Program-made: the position numbers and the translations under genes | The notes under the pieces: generated by a model | The model's database searches: none | What the model saw: the letters and a program-made list of their open reading frames with translations, nothing else | What the model was told of the DNA's origin: nothing | Shown: piece by piece, positions 13,853 through 26,900 of the stretch | Position numbering within the stretch: the stretch's first letter is position 1 | Layout of the letters: every line of letters begins with the position of its first letter | Source: Mugil cephalus | Lineage: Eukaryota > Chordata > Actinopteri > Mugiliformes > Mugilidae | Direction of reading: 5' to 3' | DNA length: 64,000 nucleotides | NCBI RefSeq assembly: GCF_022458985.1 | Contig: NC_061781.1 | Location: 8,955,501 to 9,019,500 of the forward strand

Positions 13853-14699
13853 ACTGTCTGCAGCCTGTTGTGTTGTGGATGTTCACTCAGCTCTTGAATC
13901 CATCACTGCTTTCTGTCAGTGGTAACAAATTTGCTGTTCTTTTCCGAATGTCCATCCATTAGTTGACATTCTGGTGCAGGGCAACAGGATCTCTGAGGTT
14001 CTCCAACTGGTGCAAAAAGTTGAAATGACAAAATAATAACAACATCTGTCTTGTGTCCAGCAGTATTGACATAACATTACAGGTACCAAATTGTTTGTGT
14101 TGTGAAGTGTGTCTGGAAGATACCTCAAGCTCATGACTCTTAAAGCTCCAGACTATGTCAAGGCTTACGAGAGCTGATGGCTGATTGTTGGCTGGCAGAC
14201 ATTTAAGTAATGGCGTAGGTGGATTTGACTGGATTAATTAATAAAAAAAAAAAAAAAAAAAAAAAGGTGCCCTTAAGGTGGCAATATTGACTCTGATGTT
14301 TGTCTCCAAAGTAACCTTTAAGAGATTTCATATTAAAATACAGCAGCAGAAGAGACACTTTCTGCTATCAGGCGGCAGTTTTTCCCCATTGTGCAAAAGT
14401 GGGTCCTGAGCGCTCCATCAGACTTGGAGTGCTGTTAGCAGCTCTGTTGTGCTCTTTATTGGATTTGTGGGAGTTTACGCTCCACCAACTTGCACAAAAC
14501 CTGTTGTCTGGGACAGCATTACAAGCATTTTTTATTTTATTTTTTTCCCCCTATTTGTAACCGTTTAAAGACAAACTGTCTGTATTGCTTAAACGAAATA
14601 TCAGCCTGATCTGATTCACATATTTATTAAACTAGAATACTGTTTCTAAAACAGATATCTGTATATGAATGTGCAAAAACATTTGAGTTACCACCATAG

Positions 14700-14970
14700 A
14701 TAGTGATTTATAGGAGATAGATTCATGGAGTGTAGTTTGGACCCATGAATGACCATGAATGACTAGCTGGGGAGGAGTGAGGGATCAATCTTTCCAAGAG
14801 GCCATGGAAACCTGGTTAATCAACCCAGACCAGACATGTCAATCAAATGAGACATGTCCCTGAATGCTCTCTTTAAGCCAGAGATTTTTTGGAGCCGGCT
14901 CCTCGCAGCCATCTTGAACCATTTTGAAACCATGCGGCCATGTCCATAATTTCTATATATAGTTCACAGT
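14700..14970 (-). mobile_element. Degenerate copy of a catagactgtatataa-type MITE
   Basis: The minus strand from 14966 reads ctatatatagaaattatgga and continues with gcgaggagccggctcc. It resembles the head of the elements at 22079 and 48316. The far end is not clear. Confidence 0.4.
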
Positions 14971-15129
14971 CGCCCCTCATTGTCATTTGTAGGTGTGAAT
15001 GTCCAGAGTTTAGCTTTAGAGCAGAACCTGCCCCTGCAAAGGCTTCATTCCCTCCCAAAACTGCATGTGAACTCTCCCTCTCATATATATTGAAATTATT
15101 CTCATTTTTACCTGCTCTCAAAGGTCAAC

Positions 15130-18100
15130 ATTCACATCTTATTCAATGAGTATTTACTGACCTTGTCACCTACTTTGTATTGTGTGTGGACAAATGAATT
15201 AAGATTCAAGGGCCCTGGTAATGGAAAAGTGTTTTAATTTCCTCCTGACATTAAGATGTTGTGCCTCATAGGCATTTGGTGGCGCATTACTCGGCGCCTA
15301 CTCTCTGGCTCTGCCGTTGCCCCCCATGTTCCACTTAAACACTTCAATCACAGCAAAAGATCAAAGGAGCTGTTAAACTAATCAAGTGGAGACACAAGTG
15401 ATGGAACTCCCCTGTATTTGGTGTTTTTCCTATTAGTACCCTCTCCCTCTTGCTCCTTCCCTATAACCCTATTAACGAACACTGAAAATTCAAGGAGGAG
15501 GTTTGCCGGCTCAATTGTCTGAAACATACACAGTATATGGAGCAAACAATGATCCTAAACAAATGGGTGTGCATTCTCTTCAAGTTTCATTGTATTCCGC
15601 TCGGGGAGCAAGATTATCACTTCTCTTCCTGTGTACACACTACTCTGTAGTATCTGTAAAATAGCGCACAGTATGCAGTGCAAACTGCGTTAATACACAC
15701 ATTGGTTTCTCCACCAGTATTTTCATTTGCATTTTCATCAGATTAAAAGAAAGCATGTACTTTCTAGTAGTGTCTAGTAAAGACAAAGCCATGGGGGGAC
15801 ATCTGATATAAATACATTTTAATCAAATTCAGATCTAAGTCTTCCCTTTAAGCTTAAAAAGTAGAACAGTGACAGATTTCCTTTTCTTTCTTTTCATAAT
15901 AACCAAAGACGGCGGAACCCAAACTGAATTTGAAGCTGTGGTGTTTCATTATAAAAACACTTGGAGGTTAAAGGACAGTCTATGGCGCTCCTTAAAAGTC
16001 CATACTCCAGCTTAATAGCACCGTGCTACGGACCCTCTCCTGCCACTTTTCACTAGCTCTCAAAAGACTGCCATATTGGATAATAACTTGTTATCAAGCA
16101 GAAGAAAAAGAGGTGCGGTTGGGAGAAAAGGTCAAGGGGTGAGCTTCCTCTTATTTTCTCCCAGAAGAAAACAATCTCGGAGATCTGACACATCTCATTT
16201 GATGCTAATGTAAAAAAAAAGAAAAGAAATAGATTGATAGATCTTTAAAGAAAACGTACAGAAACCATGAAAAGCAAATATATTGCTTATATGCGTAATA
16301 TTGGTGGAGTCAGGTTCAGTAATTCTCATGAAGCGTTCTGCTACATGGAACAAAGCAGGTGATGTGCTTTGAATATGTGATCACTGCTGCAGGCCGTTGC
16401 TCTTGTGGTGACATCTTTAAACACTGTGTTGTTTTTTGGGAGCTTCATCAAACCTAGACATATCTTTATTTTTATTTCCAGTCGTGACCTATATTCTGAC
16501 ATCTCACGCCCAGCCTTGCAGGAATTCATTTTGGTTTGATGCAGAAACGTAATGTACTGGAAAAAAGGTTAATTTGACAGGTCTTTATGTTTCGATCACT
16601 AATTAAGTGGTTTCATTTAGGAGCCTAAATAAAGCAAACAATCAGCGAACATATGCTACTGCGGAAACAAATATCTGCAGCCGAACTGAAATGAAGCAAT
16701 TAATGGTGAACAGCAGAAACTCATTAGTTTAATGGGAAAATAGAATTGTGCCCAAGGTGGGTTTTTTTTTATGCCATTGTCCGTTTGTTTGTTTGTTTTT
16801 ACTAATGATAAATGTGCCCGCATTAATAATGTGACTGCATTTTCCCTTTGTATTTTAACTCCGTAATGATAATTGCAACATTCGTTCTATTATTGAGTGG
16901 TGTCTAGATGAGATAAGTCATTCATGAAAATCATCTAAATATTGCATTTCTGGCTCTCAGTGAAGGACTTTCAGGACACTGTCTTCCATATGGTGGCAGG
17001 GAACAGAGAGAGGAACAATTAAAAACAAAAAAAAGTACATAGAAGAAGGAGAAGTTTCTATTTGATTATAGAGGAGGGAAAAGTAGCTCCTGACAAGGCA
17101 CATAAACTCTTTGGAGCCCTGCTTTGAGTCTCCTTCTGCCACTCCTTTCACAAGGAAGTTAATGATGCTGGCAAGAAGATGAATCACCTCAGACAGCACA
17201 CAGAGCAGCACTGACAAGTGAGCACCGGCGAGTCTGACACCTGCAAGTACCAGAAGAAAGACTAATAGTCATGTCAGCTGCTACCTGTAGGAGTTGAGCT
17301 ATGTCTCTCTGAGCTGAAAGAAACTGTCCCTCTGATTGTAGGTGAAAAGCAACCTGAGGGATATGGCTGGATGGACTTTAACAAAACACAAAGTCATGTT
17401 GGCCAGTGGAAAGACATGTTGGATGGCTTCTGTAACACATTTCAAAAGTAGTTTTGGGAAAAGTATTTTGTCAAGTAAACTCAATTTGGAGTTTTACTTC
17501 ATGAACCATTGCTTATAACTTGTTAAACCATGGCACGAAGTTTGGCAGCAACAAAGATGAACAGCTTGACTTTTATTACTCTCATGACTGAGCCTCTGTC
17601 TCTTGTTGGCCATTTCCGAATTTATATCCAAAAGTGACAACAAAAAAGTTCTGCATACATTTTGGACTGAAGTATAACAAACTGGTAAAGACAAGTCTCC
17701 GACTAGAAACTTCACTCATTCATCCATCCATTCATGTGTTTACTACTGCAAGATACAAAAAGGAGGATGCGTCTTGTTTCTTGCCAGGACTAATTTGATT
17801 TTAGAAATGTTGAAATAATATTCAGTCTTCTGCCAAATCCTTATGTTTTAGTAATTAGCTTTTTTTGTTTGTTTTTTTGAATAAGATGCAGAGTTTAAGA
17901 ATAATTGTAAAAACAATATCACAAGTGCAACAACCACAAAAATGATCCCTCGTTGGCTCTGCACAACCACACAGGTGTTTGCAGTTAAGGCTGATTAAAT
18001 CAAGGGAGTAGTAGCAGTAGTAGCAGCAGTAAAGGCAGGCTCTCAGTGTCTCAAAACAAAGCTAACAAGTAATGAGTCTATTGAGAACAATTAATTCTAA

Positions 18101-18990
18101 TTAGACATAATAATAATAAGGAATAGACCCTAGTATGAGTACGCTGGAGCTTTAAATTGCAAATATCACCATTATATATGAAAGAAAGAACTATACTGCA
18201 TAAGTATTGGTAAACAGGTCCATTCCTTTGAATTTATAAGCAGTTAGAATTTACCAAAACAGAAACCTCAACCTTTAAGGTTAGATTAAAATTGAAACCA
18301 GGTAATATGAAACTACATCTGAAACTAGAACTGAAATTTAAACGGTTCCTCAAATGCCCCACATCTTACTGGAAACATCTGGCAGGTGTTTTGTGGTTTC
18401 TCTGCAGACTTCTGTTATGTCATTATATTTGTGGCATTGGAGGGTTTAAATCATCTGCTCTCAGTTCCTAACCACTAAATATAAAAAAAAGGAAAAAAAA
18501 CACCACATGACCGTGCAGACTGAGATAAGAGGTTAGCGCCAGAATTTCCTGTGCCCGCAAATGACCCGACACCCAAATGACCCGACACCTGCCAGCTCAT
18601 TTGCTTATTCCCCACGACTGAAGAGGCAGCTTCTTTCGGAGAACATTTGTCAGATCTCAGCACACTCACACAAGTGCTTTTAAAACTTATCACTGCATCT
18701 ATTTTTACTTCTAAGCTCTTTGTGAGATTATCACATACAGTCCTATCTACAGTTTGCAGATCTGAAAAGCGTAAGGATTTAGGTGTGGCAATTTTACTGC
18801 AAATAAAAACTCGCGTCCGAGAGATTACGCCATGGCTACATTCAGTCTGGAAGCAACCAGACGCAAGTCTACACCAAACTGCACCAACAAAATTGTGAAA
18901 CAGATTGTCAGAACCACCCTTGCAGTCCAGTTTTATTAAAATCGGAGGGTGTCGTCGCAGCGGAAATCACAGCCGTGCGTTAATGAGAAA
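15130..18990. other. Intergenic, no gene seen
   Basis: Mixed AT-rich DNA with homeobox-type cores around 15230-15500 and 16590-16900. A tandem aaatgacccgacacc pair lies at 18556-18590. None of the short open frames resembles a known protein. Confidence 0.35.
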
Positions 18991-19051
18991 TCCCTATGTG
19001 CATCTTTTTTTTTTCCTCAAAAAAAAAAAAAAAAAAAAAAAGGAGCCATTA

Positions 19052-19513
19052 TCAAAAGCGGTAAAACAAATGTGACAACCTCGGGATCGTCCTTTCTCCC
19101 TGGACCCTCATAAAGTCCCCACAGGGATGGTGTGATGAACGATTCAAGGCCAGCTCTGGCCCAGGGATGCTCCACTGAACCATGCTTTGATCTATCATCT
19201 GGCCTTCCCATATTAATGATGAGGTCACGGCGTTGAGGGTCATGGCATTGCTGATAAAAGCGCAAAGCCTGCTATTTGTTATGAGCCCAACTTGACTGAT
19301 CATAACTCTTTTGATGAAAGGGGACATGATTTCACACCCCCACGCTGTCACTCCCAAGACATGCCCGCGTTCCTCATAATATACTGTCGCTGGAGGATCA
19401 CAGTGAATGAGGCCTATCATAGGCAATGTAGAATTAAATGACGTGCTTGTTATTGTTCCTAGGACAATGATTACGGGGACAGTTTGTGACTCCAACCCTG
19501 CTGATAAACACAC
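19052..19513 (-). other. Long open frame over a regulatory-like stretch, probably not a gene
   Basis: A 153-codon frame is open on the minus strand, but no family is recognised, no splice or poly(A) context fits, and its end runs into a 20-base A/T homopolymer. Composition is more even than the flanks, with attaat and tgatcata cores. Better viewed as a possible conserved non-coding element. Confidence 0.3.
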
Positions 19514-20077
19514 ATGCGCTGTTAAAAGTGCATAAGTCGTGATTTGCAGCCATAACTCAGAGCAAAAAAAAAAAAAACAAGAACTGTGTATCTAATGTAT
19601 CTTATGTGTTGAACTGGCCCACAGATAGGCTGAATAAGAGAATTGTGTTCCATTCAAGCAAGTATAACAGCACCACAAAATGCATCCTCCAAAATGGGTA
19701 AGGGTTTAATTACATCCTTTCTTACACAACATAAACTGAACATTAGTACAGTCATGAAGGTGGATTAAGTGCAGGACTCTTACACCAGAATGCCTTCATT
19801 TGCACTAGTGCACCTTATGAACCAGTAATGTTGAACGTGTAATGTAGTAGTAGTAGTAGGAGTAGGGTGGGCAACAGGTACAAAAAAATGAAACAAATGA
19901 ACTAGAACTGAATGTGGGCAAAACAGGAAATAACTGACTTCTAACACACACAGTCAAATACAGTGTATTTGTTTTCATACCAGCAACGGAAGCTAAACTG
20001 AAAAACCAAAACCACCAACGACAGATTTTACAGTACAGACATTGTCTTGAGACAAGTTGTAATTTCAAAAAAAAACC

Positions 20078-20495
20078 TTTTGGACCTGGCATTCGTGTGA
20101 ACGTTACTTAGGCATGTACCACCCACCTAGACCAGACCAGACACCCCCACCCCATAGCAATGACACTCCTTGATGGCAGCAGCCATCCCCAGCAGGATGG
20201 AGCGTGACACAGACACACACAAGAATGATTTAGAAACAAACAAAAAAATAACAAAAAAAAAAAAAACAGCACACAGTGTCGACCTGACCTCCATAGTCAC
20301 TAGATCCCAAACTGATCTGTGGGAGGTCCCTCAACACACAGGGCCCAAAGACCTCCACTAACAACATTCTGTTTCCAGACACCCCAAGAAGACTCATATC
20401 CATCCTCTGATGAGTCACAACTGTTTTTGGAGGCACGAGGAAGACCTACACTAAACTAGACAGATGGTCATAATGTTATGCTTGATTGTGTCTGT
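20078..20495 (+). mobile_element. Degenerate non-autonomous Tc1-like fragment, copy 1
   Basis: Shares acttaggcatgtaccaccc, caatgacactccttgatggc and cccagcaggat with copies at 32536 and 51150. It ends in ggtcataatgttatgcttga, a worn terminal repeat of the teleost Tc1-like family whose ends read gtcataatgttatgcctgat. No open transposase frame. Confidence 0.65.
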
Positions 20496-22078
20496 GTGTA
20501 ACATTAAGTTCAGTGTAGTAAAACAATCGGCAGGGTCAGTTTATTTTCCATTATCCATCCTCTTTGCTACATCCGTTGAACCAGAGGCACCGTTTGACTT
20601 AGCCATGTTTAATATAAAAGCAAACATATCAGGTTATATGGTAGGGTCATCTACCTAACTGAGGCCAGCCACAGACTAAAATGTGGGTTCATAGTGGGAA
20701 AGTTACACATGCAGCCTTCCCACCATGGTGCTCTTTGTGCTAACTCCAGTTTGCCTGACTGGGTCTTTGTATTTTATGTAGCTCTGGTTAAGAAGCTGTT
20801 TGGAAAATGTAAATGGTCTAAGGTCTGTAAGGAGCAGGAGGTCAAACACCTGTCTCAAAAAAAAAAAAAAAAAAAAAACCCTGCAAACACACAGCACTCA
20901 CACAGTACTAACGCAAACGCAGGCCCACTGGCAACTGGCCGTCTCCTCTCAGTTTTATGTCCTCTCCCTTGATGAGCGAGTGGCATCAGGTGCACTCAAT
21001 CACCCGCTGCAGCACGGGGGGGAAGGGCACCACCTGAAATCCAGAAAAAAAAGAGAAAGGAGAGAAAAACTTGTCATGCAACAATATGGTTTGTGATTCA
21101 ATAAATCAGCCCACCACTGGGGTGATCATTACCCTGAGACAGTTCTCCTTCTTTTTGAGTTTTAATATAGAAAAGAAATTTGTTCAAAGTTATGGCAGCT
21201 ACGCCACACTATCCCACATTCACTACATTTACATGGACTATACGTCCTCTCAACACAAGTAACATTATACTTATTAGATATTACAACTGCACTATTTGCA
21301 TGTAGTCCATATAAAACTATTTCATAATATACACGTATTTACATGCCACATGAAATCCAACAGCCTACATTTTTAAACAACGTTGTTCTCATTATTAGTT
21401 TAAAATTAGTGTCCATGTCAGTCCAGATAATGACTGTCGCGCTCCTTGTTTCTCAATTTAGAGTTAACTGTTGGCAACCACCATTGTATAAAAATGTGGA
21501 GTTTTAACTTCTGTTGTTGTTCTGTATTTTCTGATGTTGTATCCCAGGTGCCTCTAGGTTTTATGTGTTGAGGATTTTTTTCTTCACATGCTGAATATAC
21601 TCAAAAAGGAATTTTACAATTGGATTGAGAAGTGTGGTGTGTACCTTTGATAATGTATGCAATATGAAAATACTTAGATCATACAAAAACCCATATTAAG
21701 GTTTGACCGAATCGTTCTTCTATGGGTGAAATGAATGGCCATGATTGCAACATGTGGGATCAACGAGTTGTTCAAAAAAACAATTAGAAAAGAAGAACGA
21801 AGCAGGAATCAATGTGCATCTTGGATGTTTTCTTCTTTTAACTGAATTCCATGTTGCCAATGAAGTTGAGGATTTCCTTTTTCTTCCTCTGTTATATTTT
21901 CCTCAGGCTCACGCTTTGCTGGAGGCAGAACAGCTTTGCATAAAAAATGTATGTTCTATTTTTTTTCTGGAGTAATTTATATGCATATAACTTTTTGGAT
22001 TATTTTATTTAGCTTCCATGTAAACAGTTATTTTGGAATCATGTTGTGATCAGGTTGACACTACATTGTCCATGTAAA

Positions 22079-22511
22079 GCATAGACTGTATATAAATATG
22101 GACAAGGCGTCCCCACTTCCTGACATGTTGGATTATACACTGTACTTATTTATTTTTTATTTTTTTCCTACTCTCACAGCCCCACAGGACCTCTTCACGC
22201 AGCAGTTGGCATGGCGACTTGTAGTGATCATGATGCCACATCCTGTTTCTAGAGTGTCAAATAGTTACCTAAAAACAAACAAACAAAAAAATGTATGAAT
22301 CAGTAGTACTGACTACCTAAAATGAACTGAAACAATCCTTGAATTATTTGACAATTTATAGTTTAATTTTTTAAGTTGACCCAGGTCCCATCCACTAACA
22401 TGGTGGAGGTGGAGCTTACGACTTATACTGCAGACAGACACCAGGAGGAGCTCTACTTGCTTTGGCTACACTTCGGAGGAGGTGTTCTGCCGTCCATCTC
22501 CATACTGTCTA
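22079..22511 (+). mobile_element. MITE-like element with catagactgtatataa ends
   Basis: The left end reads catagactgtatataaatat. The right end, complemented, reads catagacagtatggagatgg, so the termini form an imperfect inverted repeat. The interior contains a tatactgcagacagacacca stretch that is inverted relative to the copy at 47755. No coding frame. Confidence 0.6.
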
Positions 22512-23339
22512 TGACGTTAACATAGTATTTGTTGAAATGAAAATGTCAGCTGTCTGTTTTAAAACGATAAATACCGAAATATCTGAGAACTAAATGATGC
22601 TATGACGCATGCTGCCCTTTTCACGTTCCCTCCACTTAATGTTGACAGCATTCCTTCCTGTGTTGATATGGTAGTAGGTCAAATGAGTAGGTCAGCTAAT
22701 GATGGAGGAACCCAGCAGGTTCTCTGTGAATGTTAGCAGTGAGAATAAATGAAGCTGTCGACGTTTCACCCAATATATGGGTACACACATGCTTTCCAAT
22801 CAATTTGAACTCAGCAAACAGAATTGTTGTAGTGACATTGTTACTGGCTAAAACCAACGCCACATACTCGTTCATATTCCCAAGGAGCTCTTGGGCAAGA
22901 AAGTCCATTATCATCATAAGCAAATGTTTCTCCATGCGTGCAGCCTTTACTGAGGCCATGCAACATGGGTGATGAAATTGCCTGGGACAACGTTAAAACC
23001 TGCATCGTTTTGTAAAATCAAGCACTTAAAGTAAATGTCTTTCCGTCTTCACATCTTTTCAGTTTATAAATCTGAATATGAACTTTAAATGTTTATCCAG
23101 ACTGGTATTAAACTTGGCCGCGAGCACCGCACCATCCACTGAAGGTTGTTTCATATATATTCCCTGTATTACCCGTCTTAGAGTATAATCTTCAAAACAT
23201 ATTAAACTTTATCTGTCAGATTTCCCATAAAGTGCAACATATTCTCCCCTTGGTATCTATAGGGGTTCACTGAATGCATCTCAAACACTAGGGCAATCAC
23301 TGTCCAGGTTGAGTGGCATTTCTCTCCGCACTCTCAGTC

Positions 23340-23612
23340 TAGAAGCCTCGTTCTGCTTCATTTAAGCCGACATCCGGCCGTAGAATGAGAAGAGCCGCCA
23401 GAAGAGTCTTCCCAGCCTTTTTGTGGGCGTCTGGACGTCATGGGCTCCTCTGTATTCATTAGCAGGCTAGTCACAGCGGTGCGATGGAGCGTATCCTCTG
23501 AGCGGCCTGTAGGGACTGTCAGCGGAGTGACGGAGACGGATCGCAGGTGGACCAGCGAGGAGACCTGCCATAGATTAACTCGTCTGCCAGCAGGGGGACT
23601 CCATGATGCCAT
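23340..23612. promoter_or_regulatory. Isolated GC- and CpG-rich block with a CTCF-like motif
   Basis: About 270 bp markedly richer in GC and CpG than its AT-rich surroundings. CCAGCAGGGGGAC at 23587-23599 fits the CTCF core. Frames are open on both strands through composition, with no family match. Could be an insulator, an orphan CpG island or an unrecognised promoter. Confidence 0.35.
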
Positions 23613-23999
23613 TTGTTTTCAGCCCAACAGATAATTTTTCTAATTAACCTTTAAAAGCATTGCATGGTGTTGTATTCAGTGTGGAAAGGCTGCTGAATAC
23701 CTGGCAGAATTTTTATATATTCCTGGGTGTTACAAAAATAAGAAATGTCTTTTCAAGTGATTGAAAAGACTTGAACTTCCTCGAACTGCAGGTCACGGCC
23801 TGTGGGTCAGAGGCTTGTCTATATGGACGTACTATACAGATCTATACATACTATATAGAACGTTCCCACTGCAAAATGTCATCTTGGATTTACCGCAAGA
23901 TTAAAGAGTAGTCCAGCATATTGAGGGACCTAGAGATCACAGATCTATAAATAGGCCTGCCTGTGATATTTAACTTTGAGGATTAGACAATGTTGCACT

Positions 24000-26900
24000 C
24001 ATTCGTTACAGAAAAATATTTATATCGATGATATCAATTTTGATATTTTCAACGGTATTAAAAAAATTGTTAAAGATATTTTCTATGAGGAACACATTTG
24101 TTTTCTAACAGCTGGATGAGAATACTGACTCAATTACATACATTAATTATGTGAATACAATGAGCCAATGCCTAGTTAGCCTAGCTAGCCTCATATTGTC
24201 CAAAAAAATCCACTGACCAGTGGAGCTAAATTTCCCTTATTTTTGGTTATGTATTACATTGTGTTGCAGTATCAAATGCTCATATCACACATTCACACAT
24301 ATCAAGTATACAAAATACATCCATGGGGGTCGAAAGCTCAGGCTTCCCTGTGCTTGAAACACTTACATTTTTTTTCTTCTACTTTTCTAAATAGTCTTGT
24401 ATTTCCAGTACATAGTGTTTTTCTGCCTATGCATACTGAAAACTCTTAACAGTAACAATGACACCTCTACCCACTCGTTCTCGCGAATGCTCACATTCTC
24501 ACAGTGTCTTCCTAGAGGACACCTCAACATATGGTTCATGTACCAGGGATTGAGCTGCTAACCCTCTGGTTTGTGGACAACCCTCTCTACCAGCTGAGCT
24601 TCAGCTCATTACGGATTTCTTTATACATCCATGTGCTTCAGGCACAGCATGACTACAAGGTCAAACTACAAACGGTCTTCTTAGTAAATGTAGTAAATGT
24701 ACACGTCCTCATAAAACCGTGTATATATACATATGTGCACCAATATAAAAAAAGGCAGGAAATGAATGCAATCAACCTCGAGGTGTTTGTAATCAGTTGG
24801 ACAAAGCAGAGTCAACATAGCAAAAAAAAAAAAAAAATTGTATTTCCCAACATATACGATTTTAAGGATTTGAAGAGTTCTTCGTATTTATATAGGTCAC
24901 TGAGTCTATTTCAAACCAAAGAAAAAGAAAAAGACTTGTTTTCTCAAATCACCAGACACCATTTACAGCATGCTGTGAAAGTTTGTCTTATCTCTCCGAG
25001 TATAACCAAGTGGACTCAGGACACTCAGTGTCAAACCTCGCATTAACCATCACATGTTGCCCCTAGGGCAAGAGACTCTCTCCTCTGCAAATACATCCAA
25101 AATGGCTATCCCAAGAAGATTTCCTCGAGCCTAGAGACGTTCATGCTTTAGATTAAAAAATGTGTAATTCCATAGCCATCTGGCTCGAGAAAAGGAATTT
25201 AAGAGCTGTGTGGATGCCAGCTCGATGCCACATCTTGGAATGGGCTATTGCTTTCCAAATAGCTCTGGGCTCTGTCCCTGTATTGCAATAGCGTTAGCTT
25301 GTTTTCTGTCTGCCCTCCCCTCTTCACAAAGTTTAAAAAGTAATCTTTTCTCAGAGCATGGCTGTTTTTGATAAGGAATCTAAACTAGGTCAAGGACTCG
25401 GAGTAAAGTCATTGAACAGTAATTAAAGCACCCGCCGATGCTACAGTTCAAAATGTCCCCACCATGAGCTTTGAGATAGAAATCCATTCAAGGATTTGGA
25501 GAGCCTTTGTTTCATTCTCCTCGTGAGTAAAGTCATTTTAGTCTTTCTTTTTTTTTTTTTTTTCCTGGGAAATGGAGTAATTAAGTGCGCTCAGTTATTA
25601 TCAAGTCACTGGAGGGAGTTGAGGAGTTCTGCCTGATCACCTATAATGTCTACATCGGCTAATGTCCACTCATCCAAAGGAGTGGCAGTGGGGTGATGGC
25701 AGATCAGGTGACCGGGATGGACGGCATCTGCTTCTTTTTCCTGAACTCTACACTGATAATACATTGTTATATTATTTTTGCACGTATCCGAATTACTTTT
25801 TTTTTTAAATTCAAACATGACTTGCATGTATACTGTAAGTACTGCCAGAAAACAAATACGGTATGTTATATTCTTGTATGAGTTGTAAATGTGCCGTGTA
25901 ATCCTCAGTAATCCTTACATCTGACGTCCATATGTCCATTAGATAATTTTAGTATTTTACAGTAACCGTTGGTTCCTCATGAGAATAATGAAAAGTCTAA
26001 ATATTAAGATTTTCTACACAATACGGTTTCAGCACCCCAGTCCCTAATAGGAAGTTCTGAAAGTCAGCAAAAAAATAAATAAACTGAAATATATGCAGAT
26101 CTGGGGAACAATATGTGAACTAATATTCTCACCAATGGGACCACCATTGCCTTGTGAAATTCATAATCCCCCTCTGTAAGAAGATGATATTTGGCAGCCA
26201 CCTCCGTCTACTGTAACATTGTGCCTATGGTCTTTTTGCGTCTTTAGGAGAGCCACTGGCTGAGCATTTGAAGTTTTTAATCTGGCGCTCCAGAGACTAA
26301 GGTCACCTTTCACTATCCCCCTCTCTCTCTCTCTTTTATTTGCTCTTGCTTGGTTCTGGCAACCGTGCTATTTCACACACTATTAAAAGAAATCTGCTAA
26401 TGCGAGGAGCGAGGTCTTGGCTTGTGGAATGGAAAATGATGGCATTTCTGAATTCTGTCTCTCTAAAAAATACCCTGGGCGTCGTGTGCAGGGTTTATGA
26501 CCCTAAGATTAGTCACTTTTCGGAGCTGGATGTACTGCCCTGGGCTATTTCTGCCAGAAACTGATTTTCATATTGATGTGCGACGTTGAACCCTCTCCAG
26601 TCCACATATTGGCTCATGCATCACCTGGACTCCGCAGCTGTCAAGTCTCAGTGATAGCAAGTGAAGCAGACGATTCCTCTCTTAATAAATAAACAAGTGT
26701 GACACTGCAAGTACATATTATGTTCCCCAGACTCAAGGCACTCGGCTACGCATCGCACATTTCATTACTATTAACATGACGCGGTGTTCCATCTCTATTT
26801 TGTCACGGTTTTTCTGTTACAAACAATTGTATATATTACATTTGTTCCAACAAGAATGCTAAATAATAACTGACCTCAGCCCATTTGTTTTTCTATGGCT

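Noticed and set aside
24531..25046. 171-codon plus-strand open frame
   Set aside because: It crosses an A homopolymer giving poly-Lys and part of a dispersed repeat, has no recognisable domain and no exon context.
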